DNA of 64,000 nt from Saccharothrix tamanrassetensis. Its GTDB lineage: Bacteria; Actinomycetota; Actinomycetes; Mycobacteriales; Pseudonocardiaceae. Positions 34,168-42,730 of the stretch are shown in pieces. Every line of letters begins with the position of its first letter. Positions within the stretch are counted from its first letter, which is position 1. The notes below the pieces were generated by a model. That model worked only from the letters and a program-made list of their open reading frames with translations. It was not told the origin of the DNA and ran no database searches. Both the position numbers and the translations under genes were made by a program. The DNA lies in assembly GCF_014203665.1 (NCBI RefSeq), contig NZ_JACHJN010000010.1, positions 1 through 64,000 on the forward strand. Direction: 5' to 3'.

Positions 34168-34767
34168 TCAGCCCTGCACCTTGACGGCGTCGATCACGAA
34201 GACCAGCGTCTCGCCGGGCTGGATGGCGCCCTGGCCGTCCGGGTAGCCCTTGTCGGACGGCACGACGAGCAGCCGCCGCCCGCCTTCCTTCAGGCCGATG
34301 AGGCCCTCGTTCCAGCCCTGGATGACCCTGGCCTGCCCGATGTTGGCCACCTCCAGCGGCTTGCCCCGGTCCCAGGACGCCTCCCGGGTCTTGCGGTCGC
34401 GGAACGTCGCCAGCACGTAGTGCAGCTCGGCGGTCGAGCCCGCCTTGATGTCCGCGCCGGTGCCCTCGGTGAGGTCCTTGACCAGCAGGCCGTCCTGCGG
34501 CGTGCACCCGGTGGGCACGGTGATGGTCGGCTTCGCGCCCGGCTCGCCGGTCACCTGGTACTGGGTCGCCTCGCAGGGCGGGCCGCTCGGCTCGGGCAGC
34601 TGCTCGGTGGCCTGCTGCTCGCTGGGCTGCCCGCTCGCCACGGACGCCGTCGGCGACGGGGTGTTGGTCATGGTGGACGGCCGGTCGCTCGCGGTGCACG
34701 CGGTCAGCGCCAGTCCGGCGGACAACAGGGACACGAGGGCCAGGGCCGTACGGCCGACAGTACGCAT
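34168..34767 (-). CDS. FKBP-type peptidyl-prolyl isomerase lipoprotein
   Basis: 199 residues with a lipoprotein signal (MRTVGRTALALVSLLSAGL then lipobox LTAC, Cys near residue 24), a Ser/Thr/Pro linker and a C-terminal FKBP domain (VKDLTEGTGADIKAGSTAEL, VIQGWNEGLIGLKEGGRRLL, PGETLVFVIDAVKV). It should assist folding of exported proteins on the outer face of the membrane. ATG start; monocistronic, ends at the shared terminator. Confidence 0.9.
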   Translation of the reverse strand: MRTVGRTALALVSLLSAGLALTACTASDRPSTMTNTPSPTASVASGQPSEQQATEQLPEPSGPPCEATQYQVTGEPGAKPTITVPTGCTPQDGLLVKDLTEGTGADIKAGSTAELHYVLATFRDRKTREASWDRGKPLEVANIGQARVIQGWNEGLIGLKEGGRRLLVVPSDKGYPDGQGAIQPGETLVFVIDAVKVQG

Positions 34768-34860
34768 GGTGGCGAAGCTTATGGGGCGTCCCCGGACGCC
34801 GTACCGCCAGGCCCACCGGCAGGCGCAACGCCGATCACGGTGCGCTGCTGTCGATCTCGG

Positions 34861-34870
34861 AATTAATCCG
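34861..34870. repeat. Left copy of the 10-bp direct repeat AATTAATCCG
   Basis: AATTAATCCG here is repeated exactly at 37420-37429, on either side of three consecutive genes of unknown function. Both copies stand in unusually A+T-rich short stretches. This one is about 120 bp upstream of the first cassette gene. Confidence 0.6.
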
Positions 34871-34992
34871 CAAATGTGCCACTAATTACCGCTTCCGCAG
34901 TTCGGCACCCGAGCGTACAGTAACTCCGCGCACTTGATCGGATACCGATGGCATTCGGCCTTTCGGGTGCCCGCCGAGGAGGTGACACCACT

Positions 34993-36000
34993 GTGTCCGC
35001 GGAGCCCGGGGGCGAACGCGGCAACCTGTTGCAGGAATTGTTCTGGACCAGGACCGGGTTGCTCCTGCTGATCCTCGTCGTGACGTCCGCAGCCGGTCTG
35101 GCCATTTCGGGCACCATGGGCCAGGGCCTGCCGCGCAACTTCGTCACGGCGATCGCCACCGGCACCATGATCTCCGCCGTGGTCGGTTTCGGGCAGACCC
35201 TGATCACCAGTTCGGCGGCGCAGCGGGCGCTGATCACGCCGGTGGTGGAGGAGAGCCGCAAGGCGCTGCGCGACCTCACCGCCGAGTACCGGGCGCTGGA
35301 CCGCGAGTTCTTCCCCAGCCACGTGTTCGAGCCCACCGCCCGACCCGACCCGGCGTTCAACCAGCTGATGATGCAGGACCTGGAGCGCACCCGGCTGTAC
35401 GGGTTCCGCGGCTTCGCGGGCCGGTACGCGGCCTGCCGGCTGCTGCTGTCGCAGTCGGAGTGCGAGCTCAGGGCCGTGCTGGCGGACCCCCGGGACGAGG
35501 ACGCGATCAGCGGGCGGGCCCGCTACCTGCTGCGGCACGAGGGCGCGGACGGCGACTACGACACCATCGTGGACCGGTTGCGCGAGCAGATCTCGATCGG
35601 CCTGGTCGGGCTGTTCCTGGCGCGCAGCCGGTGCTCGCGGATCGACCTGACGATCGTGTCCGACCCGCCGCTGGACCGGCTGGAGCTGTTCGACGACAGC
35701 GCCTGGCTCACGCTGTACAGCAACACCAGCGCGGGCGTCGTGCGGCTGTACCCGCGCACGCTCCGGTTCTCCGAGGGCTCGTTCGTCTACGGGATGGAAC
35801 GCGCGGAGTTCTTGCGCATCAGCAATTCCAAGGCAGGGCTGCACGCCGTCATCACACCGCGCACCACACGCGGCGACTTCCTGGTGCTGTTCGAGCGGAT
35901 CACCGGTTCGGCGCTGTCCCAAGAAGGTTTCCGCACGCTCGAGGACAAATTCCACCGGTTCCGCCGGGAATTCTCCGCGTCCGCTCAGTTGGGGAGCTGA
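34993..36000 (+). CDS. Two-helix membrane protein with PLD/DUF5919-like C-terminal domain
   Basis: 335 residues. Two N-terminal membrane helices (TGLLLLILVVTSAAGLAISG and the hydrophobic FVTAIATGTMISAVVGFGQT) are followed by a helix and a cytosolic domain. That domain has the order VLADPRDEDAISGRA, ISIGLVGLFLARSRCSRIDL, then RLELFDDSAWLTLYSN, which reminds me of the inactive phospholipase-D-like sensor domain (DUF5919-type) found in regulators; catalytic HKD residues are absent. GTG 34993 follows GAGGAGGTGA. An ATG at 34948 in frame is less likely. First gene of the cassette; function not known. Confidence 0.75.
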   Translation: MSAEPGGERGNLLQELFWTRTGLLLLILVVTSAAGLAISGTMGQGLPRNFVTAIATGTMISAVVGFGQTLITSSAAQRALITPVVEESRKALRDLTAEYRALDREFFPSHVFEPTARPDPAFNQLMMQDLERTRLYGFRGFAGRYAACRLLLSQSECELRAVLADPRDEDAISGRARYLLRHEGADGDYDTIVDRLREQISIGLVGLFLARSRCSRIDLTIVSDPPLDRLELFDDSAWLTLYSNTSAGVVRLYPRTLRFSEGSFVYGMERAEFLRISNSKAGLHAVITPRTTRGDFLVLFERITGSALSQEGFRTLEDKFHRFRREFSASAQLGS

Positions 36001-36006
36001 TAAGCC

Positions 36007-36669
36007 GTGTCGACCGAGTACGCCGGGCACTCCGCGGTCACGGAGCTGGCCACCGCCATCTCCGTGGCCGACCGCCCTGTCGTCGACCACTGGGGACATG
36101 TCGCCGGACGGTTCCACGACTGGGCGGGGCGGCCCGGGCTCCAGGAAGGACTGCGCGCCTACCTGGGCGCCCTCACCCCGCAGGAGGAGATGCGGGTGAT
36201 CGCCAGATCGCGGGAGACGACCACGCACTTCGCGTGGTGCCTGCGGGACGAGCCGGCCGAGCCGTTCACCTTCTGGCTGCACGAGTACAAACCGCAGCGG
36301 GACTGGCGGCGGGGTTACGCCGACTCGATCCACAACCACCGCTACCACTTCTGCACGATCCTGTTGACAGGCTCCTACCTGCACGAACGCTTCACCGTGC
36401 GGCTCGCGGAGGACGGCCGGTCCATCCGGGACACCACCCTGCTGCGCAGCACCCAGGCGCACCGGGGCGATTCCGGGACGATGCTGGCGCACGAGTTCCA
36501 CCGCATTCCGAAGGCGACGGACGACACGCTGACGTTCCTGGTCAAGAGCCGCGCGGTGAACCCGTGGAGCCTGTCGTTCGACCCGGACACCCGGACCAGC
36601 CACCGGCACGTGCCGGTGGAGTCCAGGCTGGAGGAGCTGGCGAGGACGCTCCAGCGTTCCGGCACCTGA
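36007..36669 (+). CDS. Cupin-like protein of unknown function
   Basis: 220 residues. A cupin-1-like motif reads SIHNHRYHFCTILLTGSYLH, and a second His occurs in GTMLAHEFHRI, consistent with a double-stranded beta-helix metal site similar in layout to cysteine-dioxygenase-type cupins. The usual Glu of the first motif is not obvious. GTG start six bases after the preceding stop, so it is in one operon with the membrane protein. No signal peptide. Substrate unknown. Confidence 0.7.
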   Translation: MSTEYAGHSAVTELATAISVADRPVVDHWGHVAGRFHDWAGRPGLQEGLRAYLGALTPQEEMRVIARSRETTTHFAWCLRDEPAEPFTFWLHEYKPQRDWRRGYADSIHNHRYHFCTILLTGSYLHERFTVRLAEDGRSIRDTTLLRSTQAHRGDSGTMLAHEFHRIPKATDDTLTFLVKSRAVNPWSLSFDPDTRTSHRHVPVESRLEELARTLQRSGT

Positions 36670-36717
36670 TCTCTCGGGCACGCCCTACCATCGGCCCACC
36701 CGGCACGGGAGGGTCCA

Positions 36718-37371
36718 ATGAGCACGGTCTCGGCACCGACGGTCAGCGCGCGGGCGGTCCGCGCGGTGGAGCACGAGGTGGGGCGGCTGTGCCGCACCCT
36801 GGCGGCGAAGCTCCAGTTCCACGGCTGGCACCACGTCAGCTTCGTGCGGGACAAGGCGGTCGGCTTCGCCCGGCGCAACGGCGCGGACGTGGCCCTGGTC
36901 GAGGTCGCCGCCCTGGTCCACGACGTGAACTACATGGTCCGCCGGAACTCGCTGCCGGTCGACGGGCGGCAGCTGCGGCTGTCCATCCTGGCCGGCGCGG
37001 GCGTGCCGGACGACGTGGCGTCCCGGGTCGACGCCGTGGTGGAGGAAGCCGAGATGCGCACCCGGCACCGGCACATCTCGCTGGAGGCGCAGGCGCTGTC
37101 CGACGCGGACACCCTGTTCAAGGCCCTGCCGGTGACGCCGGTCGTGCTCGCGCCGAAGTACCTGGAGGAGAACGGGATCACGCTGCGCGAGCTGGCGCAC
37201 AAGATCGTCGGCGAGCAGCAGGCCAAGCAGGACGACGGCTACTACTTCTACGACTCGGAAGCGGCCGCGACGTACTCGCGGTGGGCCACCGCGAATCTGG
37301 AGCTGTGGCAGTGCATCGTAGAATCGTTGAACGATCCGACCGTGGATCGACTACTGGCCGAGGTGTCCTGA
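36718..37371 (+). CDS. HD-domain phosphohydrolase-like protein
   Basis: 217 residues. HD-superfamily residues appear in order: His in GWHHVSFVRDKA, the HD doublet in ALVHDVNYM and Asp in LSDADTLFKAL, so the divalent metal site looks complete. HD enzymes hydrolyse phosphate esters such as nucleotides or (p)ppGpp-like signals. ATG 36718 follows GGGAGGG. It ends the three-gene cassette 49 bp before the right-hand AATTAATCCG repeat. Exact substrate not predictable. Confidence 0.8.
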   Translation: MSTVSAPTVSARAVRAVEHEVGRLCRTLAAKLQFHGWHHVSFVRDKAVGFARRNGADVALVEVAALVHDVNYMVRRNSLPVDGRQLRLSILAGAGVPDDVASRVDAVVEEAEMRTRHRHISLEAQALSDADTLFKALPVTPVVLAPKYLEENGITLRELAHKIVGEQQAKQDDGYYFYDSEAAATYSRWATANLELWQCIVESLNDPTVDRLLAEVS

Positions 37372-37419
37372 GCGAACCTCAAACCTCATCCGGCCGAAGT
37401 TGGTCCGAAAGTCACACCA

Positions 37420-37429
37420 AATTAATCCG
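37420..37429. repeat. Right copy of the 10-bp direct repeat AATTAATCCG
   Basis: Exact second copy of the repeat at 34861-34870. It lies in the 141-bp gap before the sigma-factor gene, next to a TAATAAT tract at 37440-37446 that could be that gene's -10 element. Confidence 0.6.
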
Positions 37430-37512
37430 AATGCTCGCGTAATAATCACGCACAGTGCACGTCACCCGGTTGAAGTCGCGGTGGGCGCCGCGGCGGGGGC
37501 TGGAGGTGCGCG

Positions 37513-38103
37513 GTGGTGTTCGCAGACGACAGGACGGTTCCGTTAAGGGAGACGGTCGGGCCCGAGGTGGTGGCCGCGGCGGTGGCCGGCAGCCGGGACG
37601 CGGTGGAACTCCTGCTCCGGGCCGTCCGCCCGGCGGTGCTGCGGTACTGCCGGGCGCGGCTGGGCGGATCCGTGGTGTCGGCGGACGACGTGGCGCAGGA
37701 GGTCTGCCTGGCGGTGCTGAAGGCGCTGCCCCGCTACCAGGACCAGGGCCGGCCGTTCCTGGCCTTCGTGTACGGGATCGCGGCGCACAAGGTCGCCGAC
37801 GCCCACCGCTACGGCGCCCGGAACCGGGTCGACCCGGTGGCCGACGTGCCGGACGGGCCGGTGACCGAGGCCGGACCGGAGCTGCTGTTGCTGCGCGGGG
37901 AGCTCTCCGAGGAGATGTCTCGGCTGTTGGACGTGCTGGCGCCCAAGCAGCGGGAGATCCTGCTGCTGCGCGTGGTGGTGGGGTTGTCGGCGGAGGAGAC
38001 CGCCGAGGCGGTCGAGTCGACTCCGGGGGCGGTGCGGGTGGCTCAGCACCGGGCGTTGACGCGGCTGCGGAAGGTGCTGGCCGAGCAGTTGGTCTCGCAC
38101 TGA
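37513..38103 (+). CDS. SigD/ShbA-type RNA polymerase sigma factor
   Basis: 196 residues with sigma region 2 (RPAVLRYCRARLGG, SADDVAQEVCLAVLKALPRY) and region 4 (LAPKQREILLLRVVVGLSAE, TPGAVRVAQHRALTRLRKVL). The segment GRPFLAFVYGIAAHKVADAH is nearly the one in mycobacterial SigD and streptomycete ShbA, which controls the principal sigma gene hrdB. No anti-sigma gene is adjacent. GTG start. The AT-rich upstream region includes TAATAAT at 37440-37446. Confidence 0.88.
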   Translation: MVFADDRTVPLRETVGPEVVAAAVAGSRDAVELLLRAVRPAVLRYCRARLGGSVVSADDVAQEVCLAVLKALPRYQDQGRPFLAFVYGIAAHKVADAHRYGARNRVDPVADVPDGPVTEAGPELLLLRGELSEEMSRLLDVLAPKQREILLLRVVVGLSAEETAEAVESTPGAVRVAQHRALTRLRKVLAEQLVSH

Positions 38104-38217
38104 CCGCCGGACGCCGGGGCGAGCCCGGCGCCGTGACCGAAGCCCGCCCGGAGAAGCAGCCCGACAGCAGCAGTGACCCGACGACAGAAGCAACCAGCAG
38201 AAGCGGCCCCAGCGGAT

Positions 38218-38246
38218 AGCGACCCGGCACGAGCAGCGACCCGGCA
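38218..38246. repeat. Short direct repeat AGCGACCCGGCA
   Basis: The 12-mer occurs at 38218-38229 and 38235-38246 (17-bp period) within the 206-bp convergent gap between the sigma factor and ctaB. A partly symmetrical segment at 38271-38300 (TCCCGG with CCGGGA around CACCGCGGTG) may serve as terminator. No gene seen. Confidence 0.45.
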
Positions 38247-38309
38247 GGAACAGGAGCGCACCGGACACGATCCCGGTCACCGCGGTGCCGGTGGCCGGGA
38301 GATCGGGGC

Positions 38310-39233
38310 CTAGAAGGGCCAGCCGAGGACCGGCAGCCCGACGACCGCGTCGACCGCGAGGCCGCAGAACACCAGCATCAGGTACAGGTTCGACATGTGG
38401 AAGAACTTCATCGTGTTCGTCGAACCGCCACGGCGCACGACACCGTGCAGCCGGTGTGCGAACACCGCGAACCACACGCCCGACAAAGCCGCCACGGCCA
38501 CGTAGATCCACGACGTCACCGGGGCCAGCAGGAGGGTGCACACGACGGTGACCCAGGAGTAGATGACGATCTGCCGCGTCACCTGCTGCGCCGTCGCCAC
38601 CACCGGCAGCATCGGCACGCCCGCCCGCGCGTAGTCCTCCTTGAACTTCATCGCCAGCGCCCAGGTGTGCGGCGGGGTCCAGAAGAAGATCACGCCGAAC
38701 ATCACCAGGGCCGGCCACGCCACTGTCCCGGTCACCGAGGACCAGCCGATGATGACCGGCATGCAGCCGGCCATGCCGCCCCAGATGATGTTCTGCGACG
38801 TGCGGCGCTTGAGGACCAGGGTGTAGACGAAGATGTAGAACAGGATGGTGGCGACCGCGAACACCGCCGAGATCAGGTTCGTCGTCATCCACAGGAACAG
38901 GAACGAGACGACACCCAGGACCACGCCGAAGATCAGCGCGTTGCGCGGCGGGATGGCGTTGCGGGCCAACGGCCGCGCACCGGTCCGCTTCATCACCGAG
39001 TCGATGTCCGCGTCGACGTAGCAGTTCAGCGCGTTCGCCGAGCCCGCCGCCAGCGTTCCACCCGCCAGGGTGCACGCGATCAGCCACAGCGGCGGGAGGC
39101 CGCGGGCGGCCAGCAGCATCGCCGGGATCGTGGTGATCAGCAGCAGTTCGATGACACGGGGCTTGGTCAGTGCGACGTACGCGCCGACGACCTGTCGGGG
39201 CGACCGCGCCGGAAGCTCGCTGACGGCACTCAT
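38310..39233 (-). CDS. ctaB: Protoheme IX farnesyltransferase (heme O synthase)
   Basis: 307 residues, UbiA-family prenyltransferase with nine membrane helices. The prenyl-diphosphate/Mg motif is [20 protein letters not shown] and a second acidic loop is in [15 protein letters not shown]. It attaches a farnesyl group to heme B, giving the heme O used by ctaA for cytochrome oxidase. ATG 39233 gives the expected N-terminus ([20 protein letters not shown]). Divergent from tkt, as in other actinobacteria. Confidence 0.94.
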   Translation of the reverse strand: MSAVSELPARSPRQVVGAYVALTKPRVIELLLITTIPAMLLAARGLPPLWLIACTLAGGTLAAGSANALNCYVDADIDSVMKRTGARPLARNAIPPRNALIFGVVLGVVSFLFLWMTTNLISAVFAVATILFYIFVYTLVLKRRTSQNIIWGGMAGCMPVIIGWSSVTGTVAWPALVMFGVIFFWTPPHTWALAMKFKEDYARAGVPMLPVVATAQQVTRQIVIYSWVTVVCTLLLAPVTSWIYVAVAALSGVWFAVFAHRLHGVVRRGGSTNTMKFFHMSNLYLMLVFCGLAVDAVVGLPVLGWPF

Positions 39234-39292
39234 CGCACTCCTCGGTCGGGACGGGGGGATGCGCAGATCGTAACCGCGTGTTGGAAACGCAG

Positions 39293-39316
39293 CCCGTTCG
39301 GGTACGTCTGAACGGG
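39293..39316. promoter_or_regulatory. Inverted repeat in the ctaB-tkt divergent region
   Basis: CCCGTTC (39293-39299) and GAACGGG (39310-39316) form a perfect 7-bp inverted repeat with a 10-bp spacer, a plausible dimeric-regulator site. The 262-bp gap (39234-39495) has no gene; TAGGCT at 39390-39395 is a possible tkt -10 element without a convincing -35. Confidence 0.4.
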
Positions 39317-39495
39317 ACCGCAGACCTGTTCGCATCCCCTGTGCGCACATCCACGGAGCGTTGGCAGCACGAGGGTCGGACCAGCCGACTAGGCTGGCCG
39401 GCGGACGAGGGAAAACCGCGGATCGGGCCTGACGGGATCGATTGAGAAACCCCCGTCGAACACCGCCGCCTACGTGAGACTGGAGCTGGAAGTCC

Positions 39496-41589
39496 GTGTC
39501 CGTCACCGATGACATCACCCGGCTGACCGAGGCCCATCTGCCCGACGACTGGACGGAGCTCGACCGGCGCGCCGTAGACACGGCCCGCGTCCTGGCCGCC
39601 GATGCCGTGCAGAAGGTCGGCAACGGCCACCCCGGCACCGCGATGAGCCTCGCACCGCTCGCCTACACGCTGTTCCAGCGCGTCATGCGGCACGACCCCG
39701 CCGACCCCGACTGGGTGGGTCGCGACCGGTTCGTGCTCAGCGCCGGGCACTCCAGCCTCACCCTCTACATCCAGCTCTACCTGTCCGGCTTCGGCGTCGA
39801 GCTGGACGACCTCAAGGCGTTGCGCACCTGGGGCTCCCGCACCCCCGGCCACCCCGAGCACCGGCACACCCCCGGCGTGGAGATCACCACCGGCCCGCTG
39901 GGCCAGGGGCTGGCCTCCGCCGTGGGCATGGCGATGGGCGCGCGCCGCGAGCGCGGCCTGTTCGACCCGGACACCCCCCTGGGTGACAGCCCGTTCGACC
40001 ACCACATCTTCGTGATCGCCTCCGACGGCGACATCGAGGAGGGCGTGACGTCCGAGGCGTCCTCGCTCGCGGGCACGCAGAAGCTCGGCAACCTCACGGT
40101 GATCTACGACGACAACAAGATCTCCATCGAGGACGACACCACGATCGCGCTGTCCGAGGACACCGCGAAGCGCTACGAGGCCTACGGCTGGCACGTTCAG
40201 GTCGTGGAGGGCGGCGAGAACGTCGCGGGCATCCTGGACGCGCTGGAGAAGGCCAAGGCGGAGACCCGGCGCCCCTCGTTCATCCTGCTCCGCACGATCA
40301 TCGGCTTCCCCGCGCCGAACAAGCAGAACACCGGTGCGGCGCACGGCGCGGCGCTGGGCGCCGACGAGGTCGCCGAGGTCAAGAGGATCCTCGGGTTCGA
40401 CCCGGAGCAGACCTTCGAGGTCGCCGACGAGGTGCTCGCGCACGCGCGCGAGGTCGTCAAGCGCGGCGAGGCGGCCAAGGCCGAGTGGCAGGAGTCGTTC
40501 GACGCGTGGGCGTCGGCGAACGGGGAGCGCAAGGCGCTGTTCGACCGGCTGGTGGCGCGCGAGCTGCCGCAGGGCTGGACGGACGTGCTGCCGTCGTGGG
40601 AGCCGGACGCGAAGGGCGTGCCGACCCGCAAGGCGTCCGGCGAGACGCTGACCGCGCTGGCGTCCGTGCTGCCGGAGTTGTGGGGCGGCTCGGCGGACCT
40701 CGCGGAGAGCAACCTGACCACGATGAAGGGCTCCGACTCGTTCGGCCCCGAGGCGATCTCCACCAAGATGTGGCAGGCCAACCCGTACGGCCGCACGCTG
40801 CACTTCGGCGTCCGCGAGCACGCGATGGGCTCGATCCTCAACGGCATCGCGCTGCACGGCCCGACCCGCCCGTACGGCGGCACGTTCCTGGTGTTCTCCG
40901 ACTACATGCGCCCGGCCGTGCGGCTGGCCGCGCTGATGAAGTCGCCGGTCACCTACGTGTGGACGCACGACTCCATCGGCCTGGGCGAGGACGGCCCGAC
41001 GCACCAGCCGATCGAGCACCTGGCCGCGCTGCGCGCCATCCCCGGCCTGTCCGTGGTCCGCCCCGGCGACGCGAACGAGACCGCCGCCGCCTGGCGCGCC
41101 ACCATCGAGCAGACCGAGGGCCCGGTCGGCCTCGCGCTCAGCCGGCAGAACCTGCCGGTGCTGGAGGGCACCAGGGAGAAGGCCACCGAGGGCGTCAAGA
41201 AGGGCGGCTACGTGCTGTCCGGCGACGGCGAGCCCGAGCTGATCCTGATCGCCACCGGCTCCGAGCTCCAGGTCGCGGCCGAGGCCCGGAAGGTGTTCGA
41301 GGCCGAGGGCGTGGCCACCCGGGTGGTGTCGATGCCCAGCGTCGAGTGGTTCGACGCGCAGGACGAGGCCTACCGCGAGTCGGTGCTGCCGTCGTCGGTG
41401 AAGGCCCGGGTCGTGGTGGAGGCGGGCATCGCCCAGCCGTGGTACCGGTTCGTCGGCGACGCCGGCGAGATCGTGTCCATCGAGCACTTCGGCGCCTCGG
41501 CCGACTACCAGACGCTGTTCCGCGAGTTCGGCTTCACCACCGAGGACGTCGTCGCGGCGGCCCGCCGGTCGCTGGCCAAGGTCCGCTAG
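39496..41589 (+). CDS. tkt: Transketolase
   Basis: 697 residues, thiamine-diphosphate enzyme transferring two-carbon units in the pentose phosphate pathway. Landmarks: [15 protein letters not shown] near the N-terminus, the cofactor motif [36 protein letters not shown], and the His in [23 protein letters not shown] start at 39496, preceded by GGAGCTGGAAG. It opens the operon tkt-tal-pgi-zwf-opcA-pgl. Confidence 0.96.
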   Translation: MSVTDDITRLTEAHLPDDWTELDRRAVDTARVLAADAVQKVGNGHPGTAMSLAPLAYTLFQRVMRHDPADPDWVGRDRFVLSAGHSSLTLYIQLYLSGFGVELDDLKALRTWGSRTPGHPEHRHTPGVEITTGPLGQGLASAVGMAMGARRERGLFDPDTPLGDSPFDHHIFVIASDGDIEEGVTSEASSLAGTQKLGNLTVIYDDNKISIEDDTTIALSEDTAKRYEAYGWHVQVVEGGENVAGILDALEKAKAETRRPSFILLRTIIGFPAPNKQNTGAAHGAALGADEVAEVKRILGFDPEQTFEVADEVLAHAREVVKRGEAAKAEWQESFDAWASANGERKALFDRLVARELPQGWTDVLPSWEPDAKGVPTRKASGETLTALASVLPELWGGSADLAESNLTTMKGSDSFGPEAISTKMWQANPYGRTLHFGVREHAMGSILNGIALHGPTRPYGGTFLVFSDYMRPAVRLAALMKSPVTYVWTHDSIGLGEDGPTHQPIEHLAALRAIPGLSVVRPGDANETAAAWRATIEQTEGPVGLALSRQNLPVLEGTREKATEGVKKGGYVLSGDGEPELILIATGSELQVAAEARKVFEAEGVATRVVSMPSVEWFDAQDEAYRESVLPSSVKARVVVEAGIAQPWYRFVGDAGEIVSIEHFGASADYQTLFREFGFTTEDVVAAARRSLAKVR

Positions 41590-41612
41590 AACCGCAAGGG
41601 GAGATGACCACC

Positions 41613-42725
41613 ATGAGTGCCAACCCACTGGCCGCGCTGAGTGAAGCCGGGGTGTCGATCTGGCTGGACGACCTGTCCCGCGAGCGGCTCAACTCCGGCA
41701 ACCTCGCCGGCCTGATCGCCGACCACCACGTGGTCGGCGTGACCACGAACCCGACGATCTTCGCCGCCGCCCTGGCCAAGGGCGAGTCCTACGACGAGCA
41801 GGTCCGCCAACTGGTCGCGCGCGGCGCGGACACCGACGCGGCGGTCCGCGAGATCACCACGTCCGACGTGCGCCACGCGTGCGACCTGTTCCGCTCGCTC
41901 TACGAGTCCACCGGCGGCGTGGACGGCCGGGTGTCGATCGAGGTCGACCCGCGCCTGGCCAACGACACCGAGGCCACCATCGCCGAGGCGCTGGACCTGG
42001 CCAAGGCGGTGGACCGGCCGAACCTGCTGGTGAAGATCCCGGCCACGGTCGAGGGCCTGCCCGCGGTCACCAAGGTGCTGGCCGAGGGCATCAGCGTGAA
42101 CGTGACGCTGATCTTCTCCGTCGAGCGCTACCGGCACGTGATGGAGGCGTTCCTCGCCGGCCTGGAGCAGGCCAAGGCGAACGGCCACGACCTGCGCGGC
42201 ATCCACTCCGTGGCGTCGTTCTTCGTGTCCCGGGTGGACACCGAGATCGACAAGCGGCTGGACGCGCTGGACACCCCGCGCGCCAAGGAGCTGCGCGGCC
42301 GGGCCGCGATCGCGAACGCCCGGCTGGCGTACGCGGCGTTCCAGGAGACGTTCCGGGGCGAGCGCTGGGACGCGCTGGCCGCCGAGGGCGCCCGCGCCCA
42401 GCGCCCGCTGTGGGCGTCGACCGGCGTGAAGGACCCGGCCTACTCCGACACCCGGTACGTCGACGAGCTGGTGGTGGCCGACACGGTCAACACGATGCCG
42501 GAGAAGACGCTGCACGCGGTCGCCGACCACGGCAGGATCACCGGTGACACCGTGACCGGGCGGGCCGCCCAGGCGCAGCAGGTCTTCGACGGGCTGACCG
42601 AAATCGGCATCGACCTCGACGACGTGTTCATCGTGCTGGAGACCGAGGGCGTCGACAAGTTCGAGAAGTCCTGGGCGGAACTGCTGGACACGGTGACCGG
42701 ACAACTGAACCAGGCTAAGGACTGA
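41613..42725 (+). CDS. tal: Transaldolase
   Basis: 370 residues from ATG 41613, favoured over ATG 41604 because AAGGGGA at 41596-41602 is properly spaced to it. Schiff-base lysine lies in [15 protein letters not shown] and the substrate loop in [13 protein letters not shown]. It moves dihydroxyacetone units between sugars. Separated from tkt by 23 bp and from pgi by 5 bp. The long actinobacterial/plant-type form (about 370 residues) rather than the short one. Confidence 0.95.
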   Translation: MSANPLAALSEAGVSIWLDDLSRERLNSGNLAGLIADHHVVGVTTNPTIFAAALAKGESYDEQVRQLVARGADTDAAVREITTSDVRHACDLFRSLYESTGGVDGRVSIEVDPRLANDTEATIAEALDLAKAVDRPNLLVKIPATVEGLPAVTKVLAEGISVNVTLIFSVERYRHVMEAFLAGLEQAKANGHDLRGIHSVASFFVSRVDTEIDKRLDALDTPRAKELRGRAAIANARLAYAAFQETFRGERWDALAAEGARAQRPLWASTGVKDPAYSDTRYVDELVVADTVNTMPEKTLHAVADHGRITGDTVTGRAAQAQQVFDGLTEIGIDLDDVFIVLETEGVDKFEKSWAELLDTVTGQLNQAKD

Positions 42726-42730
42726 AACAC

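Noticed and set aside
39234-39495. Riboswitch before transketolase
   Set aside because: No TPP (CTGAGA) or other recognisable aptamer core; only a short inverted repeat.
37543-41628. A 1361-codon open frame on the minus strand
   Set aside because: Shadow frame created by G+C-rich third positions opposite sigD, ctaB and tkt; it crosses several confident genes and shows no domain.
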